Shown piece by piece: positions 56,122 to 64,000 of a DNA stretch of 64,000 nt. The DNA lies in NCBI RefSeq assembly GCF_001571145.1, contig NZ_BCTF01000027.1, forward strand, positions 1-64,000, given 5' to 3'. The stretch comes from Hydrogenophaga flava NBRC 102514 (GTDB taxonomy: Bacteria; Pseudomonadota; Gammaproteobacteria; Burkholderiales; Burkholderiaceae_C). Numbering within the stretch: the stretch's first letter is position 1; every line of letters begins with the position of its first letter. Both the position numbers and the translations under genes were made by a program. The notes under the pieces are model-generated. The model saw only the letters and a program-made list of their open reading frames with translations, searched no databases and was not told the origin of the DNA.

Positions 56122-58897
56122 TTATATGGCTACCAGCGATGCCGGCACCGCCTTGATCAGTCGCCGCAGTTCCGGGATGCAGGAACCGCAGTTGGTGCCG
56201 CACTTGAGCTGCCCCTGCAACTGCGCCAGGCGCTGGTCGCCCGTGCCGCCGCAGCGCGGCAGTTCGGCGCGGATCGCGTCTTCGCCGACGTTGAAGCAGG
56301 TGCAGACCTGGGGGCTTTTCGCGACCACCGCCACCGGGGCCGCAGCGCCAGGCATCAGCAGCAGGCGGCCGTAACTGCCCGCGGGCAGCTCGTCCTGCAG
56401 CAAGGTCTTGATCCAGCCCTCGGCGCTGGTGTCGCCGGCCAGCAGGAAGGCTTCGAGCGTGATGTCGTCACCGCTGCGCTGCAGGCGTGCGCTGCGGCGC
56501 TGCTGGCGTCGCTTGTCGGCGTAGCGCAGCGTGTCGGCGGTGGCCAGGTCCAGCAGGGCCTCGATGCGCTCGACCAGCGCCGGTTCCGGTGCTTCGTGTG
56601 CGGCGGCGCGGAACAGCACACCGGTGCGTTCGCGGCCGAAGGGCACGCAGGACGCGAACTCGAACGAGGGCATCAGCGCGCGCAGCCCGGTCAGCGCGGT
56701 CAGCGCCGACGCCTCGGGCAGCCAGGCCACGCCCAGCAGGGTCCAGGGCAGTTCGGCCTTGAGGATCTTCACCGCCGCGTGCTTGAGTTCGGGCTGTTTG
56801 GACGTGGGGCAGTAGGCCGAGGTGGTGAGGGCGTTGACGCCGGCCAGCGGTTCGCCCTGGCTGCTGCGGCCGCTCAGGTACTCCTGTCCCCCAGTGCATG
56901 GCGATGAAGGCCTGTGTTGTGTGCACCGTGCGCGAGCCCTGCACCGGCAGCACGATGGAGCCGCGCTTGCTGGTCACGTGCACCAGTTCGCCGTTCGTGA
57001 GGCCCCGGCGTTCCATGTCCTGCGGGTTCATCTGCACCGACGGCTCAGCCACGTGGCCGAACAGCCGGCCGATGGTGCCGGTGCGCGTCATGCCGTGCCA
57101 GTGGTCGCGTAGGCGGCCGGTGGTCAGCGAGAAGGGGAAGCGCGATTCGCGCTGCTCGGCCACGGGCATGTAGGGCAGGGCGGAGAAGCGGGCCTTGCCG
57201 TCGGCGGTCGGGAACACACCGTCGGCATACAGGCGCTCGCGTCCAGTCTTCTCACCCTCGCTCAGCGGCCACTGCTGCGGCCCCCGCTGCTCCAGCATGT
57301 CGTAGGACAGGCCGGTGATGTCAAGGTCGCGGCCGCGGGTGGACTCGCGGTGTTCGTTCCAGATCGATTCGGGCGTGTCGTAGGGGAAGAGCGTGGGCTG
57401 GCCGGGGCGCAGCTGCGCTTCCAGCCGCCGCGCCACATCCACGGCGATGCGCCAGTCGTGCCGGGCCTCGCCGGCTGCGGGCACGGCGGCGCGCACTCGG
57501 CTGATGCGGCGCTCGCTGTTGGTGACCGTGCCTTCCTTCTCGCCCCAGGTGGTGGCGGGCAGCAGCAGGTCGGCGAAGTCGCAGGTGGCGGCCGTCGCAA
57601 AGGCTTCCTGCACCACCACGAATTCGGCGCGCTGCAGGGCGCGGCGCACGGTCGCCTGGTCGGGCATGGACTGCGCCGGGTTGGTGCAGGCGATCCAGAG
57701 CGCCTTGATCTCGCCGTCGGCCGCGGCCTGGAACATCTCCCCCGCGGTCTTGCCGGGCTTGCTCGGCACGTCGGCCACGCCCCACAACGCCGCCACTTCG
57801 GCGCGGTGCGCGGGGTTGGCCAGGTCGCGGTGGGCACTGAGCAGATTGGCCAGGCCGCCCACTTCGCGCCCGCCCATGGCGTTGGGCTGGCCGGTCAGGC
57901 TGAAGGGGCCGGCGCCGGGTTTGCCGATCTGGCCGGTGGCCAGGTGCAGGTTGATCAGGGTCGCGTTCTTGGCGGTGCCGCTGCTGCTCTGGTTCAGGCC
58001 CTGGCAATACAGGCTGAGCGTGGCGGGCGACTGCGCAAACCACTGAGCGGCCTTGAACAGGTCTTCTTTGGGGATGCCGCAGGTCTGCGCTACCAGATCG
58101 GGCGTGGCTTCGCGCACCAGCGCCTTCAGATCGTCGAAGCCATTCGTGTGCGCCGCGATGTAGGCGGCGTCGGTCCAGCCTTCCCACAGCATCACGTGCA
58201 GCAGGCCGTGGAACAGCATCACGTCGCTGCCCGGTTGCAGGGGCAGGTAGAGGTCGGCCAGCTCGGCGGTGTCGGTGCGGCGCGGGTCGGCCACGATCAC
58301 CTTCATGCCCGGGTTCTGCTGCTTCGCGGCCTCGATGCGGCGGAACAGGATGGGGTGGGCGTAGGCCGCGTTGCTGCCGACGATGAACAGGCAGGCGGCG
58401 TGGTTCACGTCTTCGTAGCAGGCGGGCGGCGCGTCGGCGCCCAGCGTGGCCTTGTAGCCCGCCACCGCGCTGCTCATGCACAGACGCGAGTTGGTGTCGA
58501 CGTTGTTGGTGCCGATCAGGCCCTTGGCCAGCTTGTTGAAGACGTAGTAGTCCTCGGTCAGCAGCTGGCCGCTGATGTAGAAGCCCACCGCGTCGGGGCC
58601 ATGCGCGCGCGCGATGCGGCCGAACTCGCCGGCCACGCGGTCCAGTGCCGCGTCCCAGCCCAGGGCCACGGGCGCCTGGCCGCGCTGCAACCGCTGCATG
58701 GGCTGCAGCAGCCGGGTCTGGCGCGTGATGGCGGGCGTGGCCGTCAGGTGCAGCGTACTGCCCTTGGTGCAGAGCTTGCCGAAGTTGGCCGGGTGGTCCG
58801 GGTCGCCGCGCACACCGGTGATCTGCGGCCCATCGGATTCGATGATGACGCCGCAGCCCACACCACAGTACGGGCAGGTGGAGCGGGTTTCGGTCAT
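56122..58897 (-). CDS. nasA: Assimilatory nitrate reductase catalytic subunit, split by an apparent frameshift
   Basis: Molybdopterin enzyme reducing nitrate to nitrite in the cytoplasm. The N-terminal 4Fe-4S site is C8-x2-C11-x3-C15 and C43 (CPYCGVGCGV...KLCTKG). The frame runs well to FIAMHWG, then goes out of frame; shifting by one base restores EYLSGRSSQGEPL, continuing to a C-terminal BFD-type [2Fe-2S] domain (CTCFNV...CGTNCGSCIPEL), as in Klebsiella NasA. The break coincides with a run of five C on the plus strand (56888-56892). Removing one base gives one reading frame of about 925 codons. Starts 4 bases after the nirD stop. Confidence 0.9.
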
Positions 58898-58901
58898 GGG
58901 C

Positions 58902-59291
58902 TCAGGCCTTGACGGTTCTGCGGGCGGGGCCGGCGATCGGGCGCTCCAGATCGGTGGCGTGCGACGCGAGCTGCGTGGCGTCCAGGAACACCTGGCCGTT
59001 CTCCACCTTCACGCTGAACTTGGGCGTGCAACCCTCGTCGGGCGCGGACGCCTGGCCGTCGCACAGGCCGATGGTCCAGTTGTGCAGCGGGCAGGCCACG
59101 TGGGTGCCGAAGACGATGCCCTGGCTCAGCGGGCCGCCCTTGTGCGGGCAGCGGTCGAGCAGTGCGAACACCTCGTCCTGGTCGTTGCGGAAGATCGCGA
59201 CGTCCAGGCCCTGCTCGCGCGCCACGCGGCGCGAGCCGAGCACAGGGATGTCGTCAACCTGGCAGATGGGGGTCCATTGGCTCATGTTCAT
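58902..59291 (-). CDS. nirD: Nitrite reductase small subunit
   Basis: 129 residues, Rieske-type. Ligands are complete: C48-P-H50 and C67-P-L-H70 (RCPHKGG...CPLHNW). Works with NirB in NAD(P)H-dependent assimilatory nitrite reduction to ammonium. ATG 59291 (MNMSQW) or 59285 could start it. Confidence 0.95.
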   Translation of the reverse strand: MNMSQWTPICQVDDIPVLGSRRVAREQGLDVAIFRNDQDEVFALLDRCPHKGGPLSQGIVFGTHVACPLHNWTIGLCDGQASAPDEGCTPKFSVKVENGQVFLDATQLASHATDLERPIAGPARRTVKA

Positions 59292-59307
59292 GGGGCTTTC
59301 TCTGTAA

Positions 59308-60090
59308 TCAGGACTTCAGGTTGGCGTAGAGCTCGGTGACGCGGTCCATCACGCTGAGCAGGTTCTCGCTGGTGACAAACACGTCCGACATCGGCTTGGC
59401 GGAGGCGGCGGCACCCGACTGGACGCGCTGCAGGGCCTGGTCGAAGAAGAACCACTGGCCGTCGGCCAGGCTCAGTTCGTCGCGGATGCGGGCGGTGGCT
59501 TCCGGGGCGTCGCGCAGCGTGGTCATGGCGGCCAGGAACTCGGTGCGGGCCTTGCCGATCTCGGTGATCGCCACCGAAGGATCGACCGGCAGCGTGGCGG
59601 CGTAGTAGAACTTGGCCATGCGCTGGGACAGCATGCGCTGGCGGCCCGCGATGTTGACCAGCTTGCCCACCGGGCGGCCCATGGCCGCCTCGTACTGCTG
59701 GGTGCCCTGGTGGGCCAGCGCCAGCACGCGGGCGTCGGCCTTGAGCAGCCTGGCGGCGCCGGCTTTGCTGGGCGTGGCACCGACAAGCGCGGTCTTGTAG
59801 TCGCTCCAGGCGGCTTCCAGCGCGGTGTAGGTGTCGCGGATCTCGGAGGACGGCGCGAAGGCCTTGAGTTCGACCAGCTGGCGGTCGAACAGCGCCATCG
59901 ACTTGTCGAGCACGGCCTGGGCCGACCGGCCCTCTGTGTTGTGCAGCATCGCAAGCCAGGCCTTGCCCATGCGCTGCGAGAGCATGCGCTGGCGGCCGGC
60001 CTTGTTGATCGCGTCGGCGAGGTCGCTGACCTGGGCGTTCACACCCAGGGGCAGGGCGCCTGCCAGGATGAGCACGGCGCGTCGTTTCAT
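59308..60090 (-). CDS. Periplasmic PilJ/P-box-type protein inserted between nirB and nirD
   Basis: 260 residues with a signal peptide (MKRRAVLILAGALPLGVNAQ) and no other membrane segment. Two copies of a motif related to the nitrate-binding P-box of NarX/NasR and the PilJ N-terminal domain: INKAGRQRMLSQRM (29-42) and VNIAGRQRMLSQRM (146-159), each at the start of a helical-bundle half. Located 9 bases after nirB and 16 bases before nirD. Probably a soluble periplasmic nitrate/nitrite-binding protein; partner unknown. Confidence 0.75.
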   Translation of the reverse strand: MKRRAVLILAGALPLGVNAQVSDLADAINKAGRQRMLSQRMGKAWLAMLHNTEGRSAQAVLDKSMALFDRQLVELKAFAPSSEIRDTYTALEAAWSDYKTALVGATPSKAGAARLLKADARVLALAHQGTQQYEAAMGRPVGKLVNIAGRQRMLSQRMAKFYYAATLPVDPSVAITEIGKARTEFLAAMTTLRDAPEATARIRDELSLADGQWFFFDQALQRVQSGAAASAKPMSDVFVTSENLLSVMDRVTELYANLKS

Positions 60091-60099
60091 GACCGCTCC

Positions 60100-62553
60100 T
60101 CAGGCCTTGACGATGGCCACGGGGTCGAACTGGCGCGTGTCCACGGCCGCGTCCTTGAAGTCGAACCAGGGGTCGGGCTCCCCGTCGAGGGCGAACTGCA
60201 GCTGTTCCCACAGCGCCTTGCGGCCGGCGGCGTCGTCCAGGATGCGCTTCTTGATGTAGTCCAGGCCCACGCGGTTGACGTAGTGCACCGTGCGCTCCAG
60301 GTACCAGCCTTCCTGGCGGTAGAGCTCGCAGAAGGCGCCGGTGTATTCCATGACCTCCTCGGCCGTTTTCACCTTGACCAGGAAGTGCGCGACCTCGGTC
60401 TTGATGCCGCCGTTGCCGGCGATGTACATCTCCCAGCCCGAGTCGACGCCGATCACGCCCACGTCCTTGATGCCGGCCTCGGCGCAGTTGCGCGGGCAGC
60501 CGCTGACGGCGAACTTCACCTTGTGCGGCGCGTACATGCGCCACATGGCCTTCTCCAGGTCCTTGCCCATCTGGGTCGAGTCCTGGGTGCCCATGCGGCA
60601 CCACTCTGACCCGACACAGGTCTTCACCGTGCGCAGCGCCTTGGCGTAGGCGTGGCCGCTGGGCATGCCGATGTCTTTCCAGACGTTGACCAGGTCTTCC
60701 TTCTTCACGCCCAGCAGGTCGATGCGCTGTCCGCCCGTGACCTTGACGGTCGGGATCTTGTACTTGTCCACCGCGTCGGCGATGCGGCGCAGCTCGTCGG
60801 CCGTGGTCTCGCCGCCCCACATGCGCGGGATCACGCTGTAGGTGCCGTCCTTCTGGATGTTGGCGTGCGAACGCTCGTTGATGTAGCGGCTCTGCGGGTC
60901 GTCCTTGGCCTGCTTGGGCCAGGTGCTGATGAGGTAGTAGTTGATGGCCGGGCGGCAGGTGGCGCAGCCGTTGGGCGTCTTCCAGCCCAGGGCGCTGAAG
61001 GTATCGGCGATGGTCAGCAGCTTGTCGTTGCGGATCGCGTCGCGCACGTCCTGGTGGCTGTGCTCGGTGCAGCCGCAGATGGCCTTCTTCTTCGGCGTGG
61101 CGGAGTAGTCGCCACCCGCAGTGAACATCAGGATCTGTTCGACCAGGCCGGTGCAGGAGCCGCAGCTGGCACTGGCCTTGGTGTGCTTCTTCACCTCGTC
61201 CAGGGTGAACAGGCCCTTGTCCTTGATCGCCTTGCAGATGGTGCCCTTGGTCACGCCGTTGCAGCCGCAGACCTCGTCGCTGTCCTTCATGGCGGCGGCC
61301 TTGTTGTGGCCCTGGTGACCCGTGTCGCCGATGTTGCTCTCGCCGAACATCAGCTTGTCACGGATGTCGCTGACCGTGCGCCCTTCGCGCAGCAGCTTGA
61401 AGTACCAGCTGCCGTCCACCGTGTCGCCGTAGAGGCAGGCGCCGACGAGCTTGTCGTCCTTGATCACCAGCTTCTTGTAGACGCCGCCGAAGGGGTCGCT
61501 CATCACGATCTCTTCGGTGCCGTCGCCGCCCATGAATTCACCGGCAGAGAACAGGTCGATGCCGGTGACCTTGAGCTTGGTGGACGTGAGCGAGCCGGTG
61601 TAGCGGCCGATGCCGAACTCGGCCAGGTGCGTGGCCAGCACCTTGCCCTGCTCGAACAGCGGGGCCACCAGGCCGTAGGCGATGCCTCGGTGCGCCGCGC
61701 ATTCGCCCACCGCGTAGATGCGCGGGTCGGTCACGGTCTGCAGGGTGTCGCTGACGACGATGCCGCGGTTGACGTGCAGGCGCATGCTCTCGGCCAGCGC
61801 GGTGTTGGGGCGGATGCCCACGGCCATCACCACCAGGTCGGCCGGCACCTCGCTGCCGTCCTTGAAGCGGATCGCTTTCACGCGCCCATCGTCACCGCCC
61901 ACCAGCTCCTGCGTCTGCGCGCCGATCAGGAACTGCATGCCGCGCTCTTCCAGCGACTTTTGCAGCAGCTTGCCCGCCACATCGTCCAGCTGGCGCTCCA
62001 TCAGCCACGGCGCCACGTGCACCACGCTGACCGTCATGCCGCGCTTCATCAGGCCGTTGGCGGCTTCCAGGCCCAGCAGGCCGCCGCCGATGACGACCGC
62101 GTGCTTGTAGGTGGCGGCGGCGTCGATCATGGCCTGCGTGTCGGCGATGTCGCGGTAGGCCAGCACACCCTGCAGGTCCTTGCCGGGGATGGGCAGGATG
62201 AAGGGGTTGGAACCGGTCGCCATGATCAGGCGGTCGTATTCGGCCGACACTTTCTCGCCATTGGGGCCGACCGAGTGCACCACGCGCTTGACGCGGTCCA
62301 CCTCGGTCACCTTGTAACCAGCGTGCAGGGTGATGCCGTTGTCGGTGTACCAGGACCAGTCGTTGAGGATGATCTCGTCGATGGTCTGTTCGCCCGCCAG
62401 CACCGGGCTGAGCAGGATGCGGTTGTAGTTGGGGTGCGGCTCGGCGCCGAAGACGGTGATGTCGTAGAACTCGGGGGCGATCTTCAGCAGCTCTTCGAGC
62501 GTGCGCACACCGGCCATGCCGTTGCCCACCATCACGAGTTTCATTTTTTTCAT
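60100..62553 (-). CDS. nirB: Nitrite reductase [NAD(P)H] large subunit
   Basis: Reduces nitrite to ammonium in the cytoplasm. 817 residues from ATG 62553 (MKKMKLVMVGNGMAG), with AGGAG 9 bases upstream. Domains: FAD/NAD(P)H reductase (1-400), BFD [2Fe-2S] (about 420-480: CGCNGV...CGSCTG), then sulfite/nitrite reductase domains with siroheme/4Fe-4S cysteines in TCVGSEWC (Cx5C) and GCPRNC (Cx3C). First gene of the nitrate assimilation operon. Confidence 0.97.
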   Translation of the reverse strand: MKKMKLVMVGNGMAGVRTLEELLKIAPEFYDITVFGAEPHPNYNRILLSPVLAGEQTIDEIILNDWSWYTDNGITLHAGYKVTEVDRVKRVVHSVGPNGEKVSAEYDRLIMATGSNPFILPIPGKDLQGVLAYRDIADTQAMIDAAATYKHAVVIGGGLLGLEAANGLMKRGMTVSVVHVAPWLMERQLDDVAGKLLQKSLEERGMQFLIGAQTQELVGGDDGRVKAIRFKDGSEVPADLVVMAVGIRPNTALAESMRLHVNRGIVVSDTLQTVTDPRIYAVGECAAHRGIAYGLVAPLFEQGKVLATHLAEFGIGRYTGSLTSTKLKVTGIDLFSAGEFMGGDGTEEIVMSDPFGGVYKKLVIKDDKLVGACLYGDTVDGSWYFKLLREGRTVSDIRDKLMFGESNIGDTGHQGHNKAAAMKDSDEVCGCNGVTKGTICKAIKDKGLFTLDEVKKHTKASASCGSCTGLVEQILMFTAGGDYSATPKKKAICGCTEHSHQDVRDAIRNDKLLTIADTFSALGWKTPNGCATCRPAINYYLISTWPKQAKDDPQSRYINERSHANIQKDGTYSVIPRMWGGETTADELRRIADAVDKYKIPTVKVTGGQRIDLLGVKKEDLVNVWKDIGMPSGHAYAKALRTVKTCVGSEWCRMGTQDSTQMGKDLEKAMWRMYAPHKVKFAVSGCPRNCAEAGIKDVGVIGVDSGWEMYIAGNGGIKTEVAHFLVKVKTAEEVMEYTGAFCELYRQEGWYLERTVHYVNRVGLDYIKKRILDDAAGRKALWEQLQFALDGEPDPWFDFKDAAVDTRQFDPVAIVKA

Positions 62554-62666
62554 TGCGGCGACTCCTGTCTGAAGATCACGGGGGTTGTTGCTGGCTCCGG
62601 CGGACGCACGCGGGCGGTCGCACAGCGGCGGGTGGGCCGGAACACGGGTGTTGGGAACATCGATCA

Positions 62667-62684
62667 CCCGGCAGAGTTGCCGGG
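62667..62684 (-). other. nirB: Stem-loop in the nirB leader
   Basis: CCCGGCA pairs with TGCCGGG around a 4-base loop (or a 6-base loop if the A-T pair opens) about 110-130 bases before nirB. No U tract follows, so if it is an attenuator it is not a classic intrinsic terminator. Confidence 0.55.
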
Positions 62685-62743
62685 CTGGAACAGGCGCCAG
62701 GGCCAGTTCCGGTTCAGTCACTGCGCACGTCGTTGTGTGCAGG

Positions 62744-62782
62744 CCCCGACGCTGCGGTCGGGGTTGGACGCTTCGTCACGTC
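62744..62782 (-). promoter_or_regulatory. Two adjacent hairpins with six-base loops, possible ANTAR target RNA
   Basis: The predicted RNA begins here. Hairpin 1 (62782-62767): GACGT/GCGTC stem with loop GACGAA. Three bases later, hairpin 2 (62763-62744): CCCCGAC/GTCGGGG stem with loop CGCAGC. Two close hairpins each closing a hexaloop is the layout recognised by ANTAR antiterminators such as NasR. The reported loop bases A1 and G4 match only partly (G4 in loop 1), so this is a candidate. Confidence 0.5.
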
Positions 62783-62793
62783 TGGCCTGTTCA

Positions 62794-62810
62794 ATGCAAG
62801 AGCTGTGCCA
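62794..62810 (-). promoter_or_regulatory. Sigma-54 (RpoN) promoter of the nitrate assimilation operon
   Basis: Minus strand TGGCAC (62810-62805), five bases, TTGCAT (62799-62794): matches TGGCAC-N5-TTGCA exactly, with the invariant GG and GC at the right distance. Transcription would start near 62782, giving a nirB leader of about 230 bases. Implies activation by an enhancer-binding protein such as NtrC under nitrogen limitation. Confidence 0.9.
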
Positions 62811-62850
62811 TATGATCGGCGCCCCGTCGACGGGCCTTCTCCGCAGCGCC

Positions 62851-62867
62851 TGCACAGGCCCGGTGGA
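62851..62867. promoter_or_regulatory. Candidate NtrC enhancer site
   Basis: TGCACA-GGCCC-GGTGGA resembles the NtrC consensus TGCACC-N5-GGTGCA with 10 of 12 half-site bases kept. It lies 40-60 bases upstream of the sigma-54 promoter, somewhat closer than usual. Confidence 0.45.
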
Positions 62868-62913
62868 TGTGGCCGCAGACCGTCTCCCGATCTCCAACAA
62901 GTCCTTGATTCAT

Positions 62914-64000
62914 ATGACTTCCGTGCTGCTTCTTCGCCAGGGTCCCCGGGGCCTCCTGCCCCTGCAGGCCGATCTGGAAGCCGCCGGCATGGCGGTGCTG
63001 GCCGTGGTGGAGGACTGCAGCAAACTGGTGCAGGCGGCCGTGCAGCACGCACCAGATCTGGTGGTTGGCGAAGCCCCGCGGCCCGACGAGACCCTGTTCA
63101 AGGCCACGCATACGCTGGCGGAGGTGCTACCCAAACCGGTGCTGCTGTTCACCCCGGACGCCGACGCCGCCCACATCGAACGAGCCACCGCCGCCGGCGT
63201 GCACGCCTGGGTGGTCAACGGCTACGGTGCCGAGCGCCTGCGGCCGCTGGTGCACCTGGCGCAGGCGCGCTTCGGGCGCGAGCAGGCGCTGCTGGAACAG
63301 CTGCGCGATGTGTCGCAGCGCTTCGAGGAACGCAAGCAGGTCGAACGCGCCAAGGGCATCCTCATGCGGGCGCGCGCGCTGTCGGACGACGACGCCTTCC
63401 AGATCCTGCGCACTGCGTCCATGCACACCAACCAGCGCCTGGGCCAGGTGTCAGAACAGATCATCCAGTCGGCCCATTTCGCCGAGGCCGTGAACCGCGC
63501 GGGCCAGCTGCGCATGCTCTCGCAGCGCCTGGTCAAGCTGCACCTGCTGCGGCTGGCCGATGTGCAGTCGCGCCAGCAGCAGGCCCTGCTGGACGACTCG
63601 GTGCAGCGGGTGGACGCCAACCTCGCCTGGTTGGGCAAGGGTCTGTCGCAGCCCAGCTTTGGCGACCTGCTGGGCCTGCTGGGCAGCACCTGGCAGGCGC
63701 TCAAGGCCTCATTCAGGGGCAAGCCCGTCGCCGGGCAGGTGCAGCAGGTCGACGATCTGGCCGACCGCCTGCTGCAGGACGCCGAGCGCCTCACCGCCAG
63801 CCTGCAGCACGCCGGTGCCGTGGCCTCGTTGCAGGTGCTCAATGTGGCCGGCCGCCAGCGCATGCTCTCGCAGCGTTTCGCCAAGATGACGCTGATGGAC
63901 CTGCTGGGCATCGAGGACAGCGCCACCGGCCGCAGCGCCGCCATGACCGATGTGCAGGGCGACTTCGAGCGCGCACTGGCCTATCTGAATGGTCTGCCGC
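62914..64000 (+). CDS. ANTAR antiterminator fused to PilJ/P-box sensor domain (NasT/NasR-like), 3' end outside window
   Basis: Open from ATG 62914 to the window end (362 codons, no stop). Residues 1-125 form a degenerate receiver: the usual phospho-Asp site reads PDLVVGEA, with no Asp. An ANTAR RNA-binding domain follows (about 137-185: FEERKQVERAKGILMRARALSDDDAFQILR). Then two P-box/PilJ-type motifs, VNRAGQLRMLSQRL (193-206) and LNVAGRQRMLSQRF (309-322). So nitrate sensing and RNA binding appear joined in one cytoplasmic protein, combining features of NasT (receiver-ANTAR) and NasR (NIT-ANTAR). Divergent from the nitrate operon it should control. Confidence 0.85.
   Translation, partial: MTSVLLLRQGPRGLLPLQADLEAAGMAVLAVVEDCSKLVQAAVQHAPDLVVGEAPRPDETLFKATHTLAEVLPKPVLLFTPDADAAHIERATAAGVHAWVVNGYGAERLRPLVHLAQARFGREQALLEQLRDVSQRFEERKQVERAKGILMRARALSDDDAFQILRTASMHTNQRLGQVSEQIIQSAHFAEAVNRAGQLRMLSQRLVKLHLLRLADVQSRQQQALLDDSVQRVDANLAWLGKGLSQPSFGDLLGLLGSTWQALKASFRGKPVAGQVQQVDDLADRLLQDAERLTASLQHAGAVASLQVLNVAGRQRMLSQRFAKMTLMDLLGIEDSATGRSAAMTDVQGDFERALAYLNGLP

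Larger units (their letters stand above)
62554..62913. promoter_or_regulatory. Divergent intergenic control region of the nitrate assimilation operon
   Basis: 360 bases with no gene. It contains, from right to left on the minus strand, a candidate NtrC site (62851-62867), a sigma-54 promoter (62794-62810), two adjacent leader hairpins (62744-62782), a GC hairpin (62667-62684) and about 115 bases of further nirB leader. The short plus-strand frames in it have no recognisable products. Confidence 0.85.

Noticed and set aside
62815..63052. Minus-strand frame (62714-63052) upstream of nirB as a leader gene
   Set aside because: It crosses the sigma-54 promoter and the ANTAR gene start, with biased composition and no ribosome site.

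Overview
The window reads as chromosome from a high-GC betaproteobacterium of the order Burkholderiales, most like the Comamonadaceae (a Hydrogenophaga-type organism). This is inferred from GC-rich codon use, gene content (hut, nir/nas, DarP, Anbu-type peptidase, HutC) and dense packing with many 4-base stop/start overlaps. No rRNA, tRNA, CRISPR array or complete insertion sequence was seen. Both ends cut through a gene.

Left edge (1-3.84 kb): a visibly lower-GC accessory segment. It holds the C-terminal part of a reverse transcriptase fused to a nitrilase-like domain, the architecture of the antiphage family DRT type 1 (UG1), converging on a lipoprotein alpha/beta hydrolase. It ends right at the 3' end of glnS. 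From 5.8 to 8.4 kb, three genes on the minus strand encode a lipoprotein, a GH19 peptidoglycan hydrolase with an XVIPCD-like C-terminal tail, and a secreted Cys-rich protein. This looks like a type IV secretion bacterial-killing effector with its immunity protein(s).

8.6-14.1 kb: a GbsR/MarR-type regulator and a DCC-SDR-DoxX-DUF2269 operon share one palindromic operator. Then come glutaminase, DUF924 and small proteins. 14.1-22.3 kb: a complete histidine utilisation cluster (yjiH-like transporter, hutU, hutH, hutD, hutI, hutG on minus; hutC on plus) with a HutC operator between the divergent units. 22.3-22.8 kb is a non-coding block of interleaved inverted repeats. 22.8-26.6 kb: a LytS/LytTR-type two-component pair with an esterase and two small membrane proteins.

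26.8-54.3 kb is mostly housekeeping: uppP, two large PAS histidine kinases without partner regulators, an Anbu-like proteasome-type peptidase overlapping mutS, suhB-like IMPase, trmJ, cysE, a pabB-pabC fusion, slyD, a zinc-ribbon PD-(D/E)XK nuclease-like protein, mog, darP, pmbA, a DMT transporter, an orphan substrate-binding protein, yqeY, lysA/lysR, rpsU, a YhiN-type flavoprotein and a sterol-desaturase-family protein.

54.3-64 kb: a nitrate/nitrite assimilation operon on minus (nirB, a periplasmic PilJ-type protein, nirD, nasA, ybiB, cobA). It starts from a near-perfect sigma-54 promoter and a long leader with two adjacent hairpins. Divergent from it is an ANTAR protein fused to PilJ/P-box nitrate-sensor-like sequence, cut by the window end. 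CobA makes the siroheme precursor that NirB needs, and the ANTAR protein is the likely nitrate-responsive antiterminator for the leader. nasA carries an apparent one-base frameshift in a run of five C (plus strand) at 56888-56892, from a sequencing error or a real mutation.
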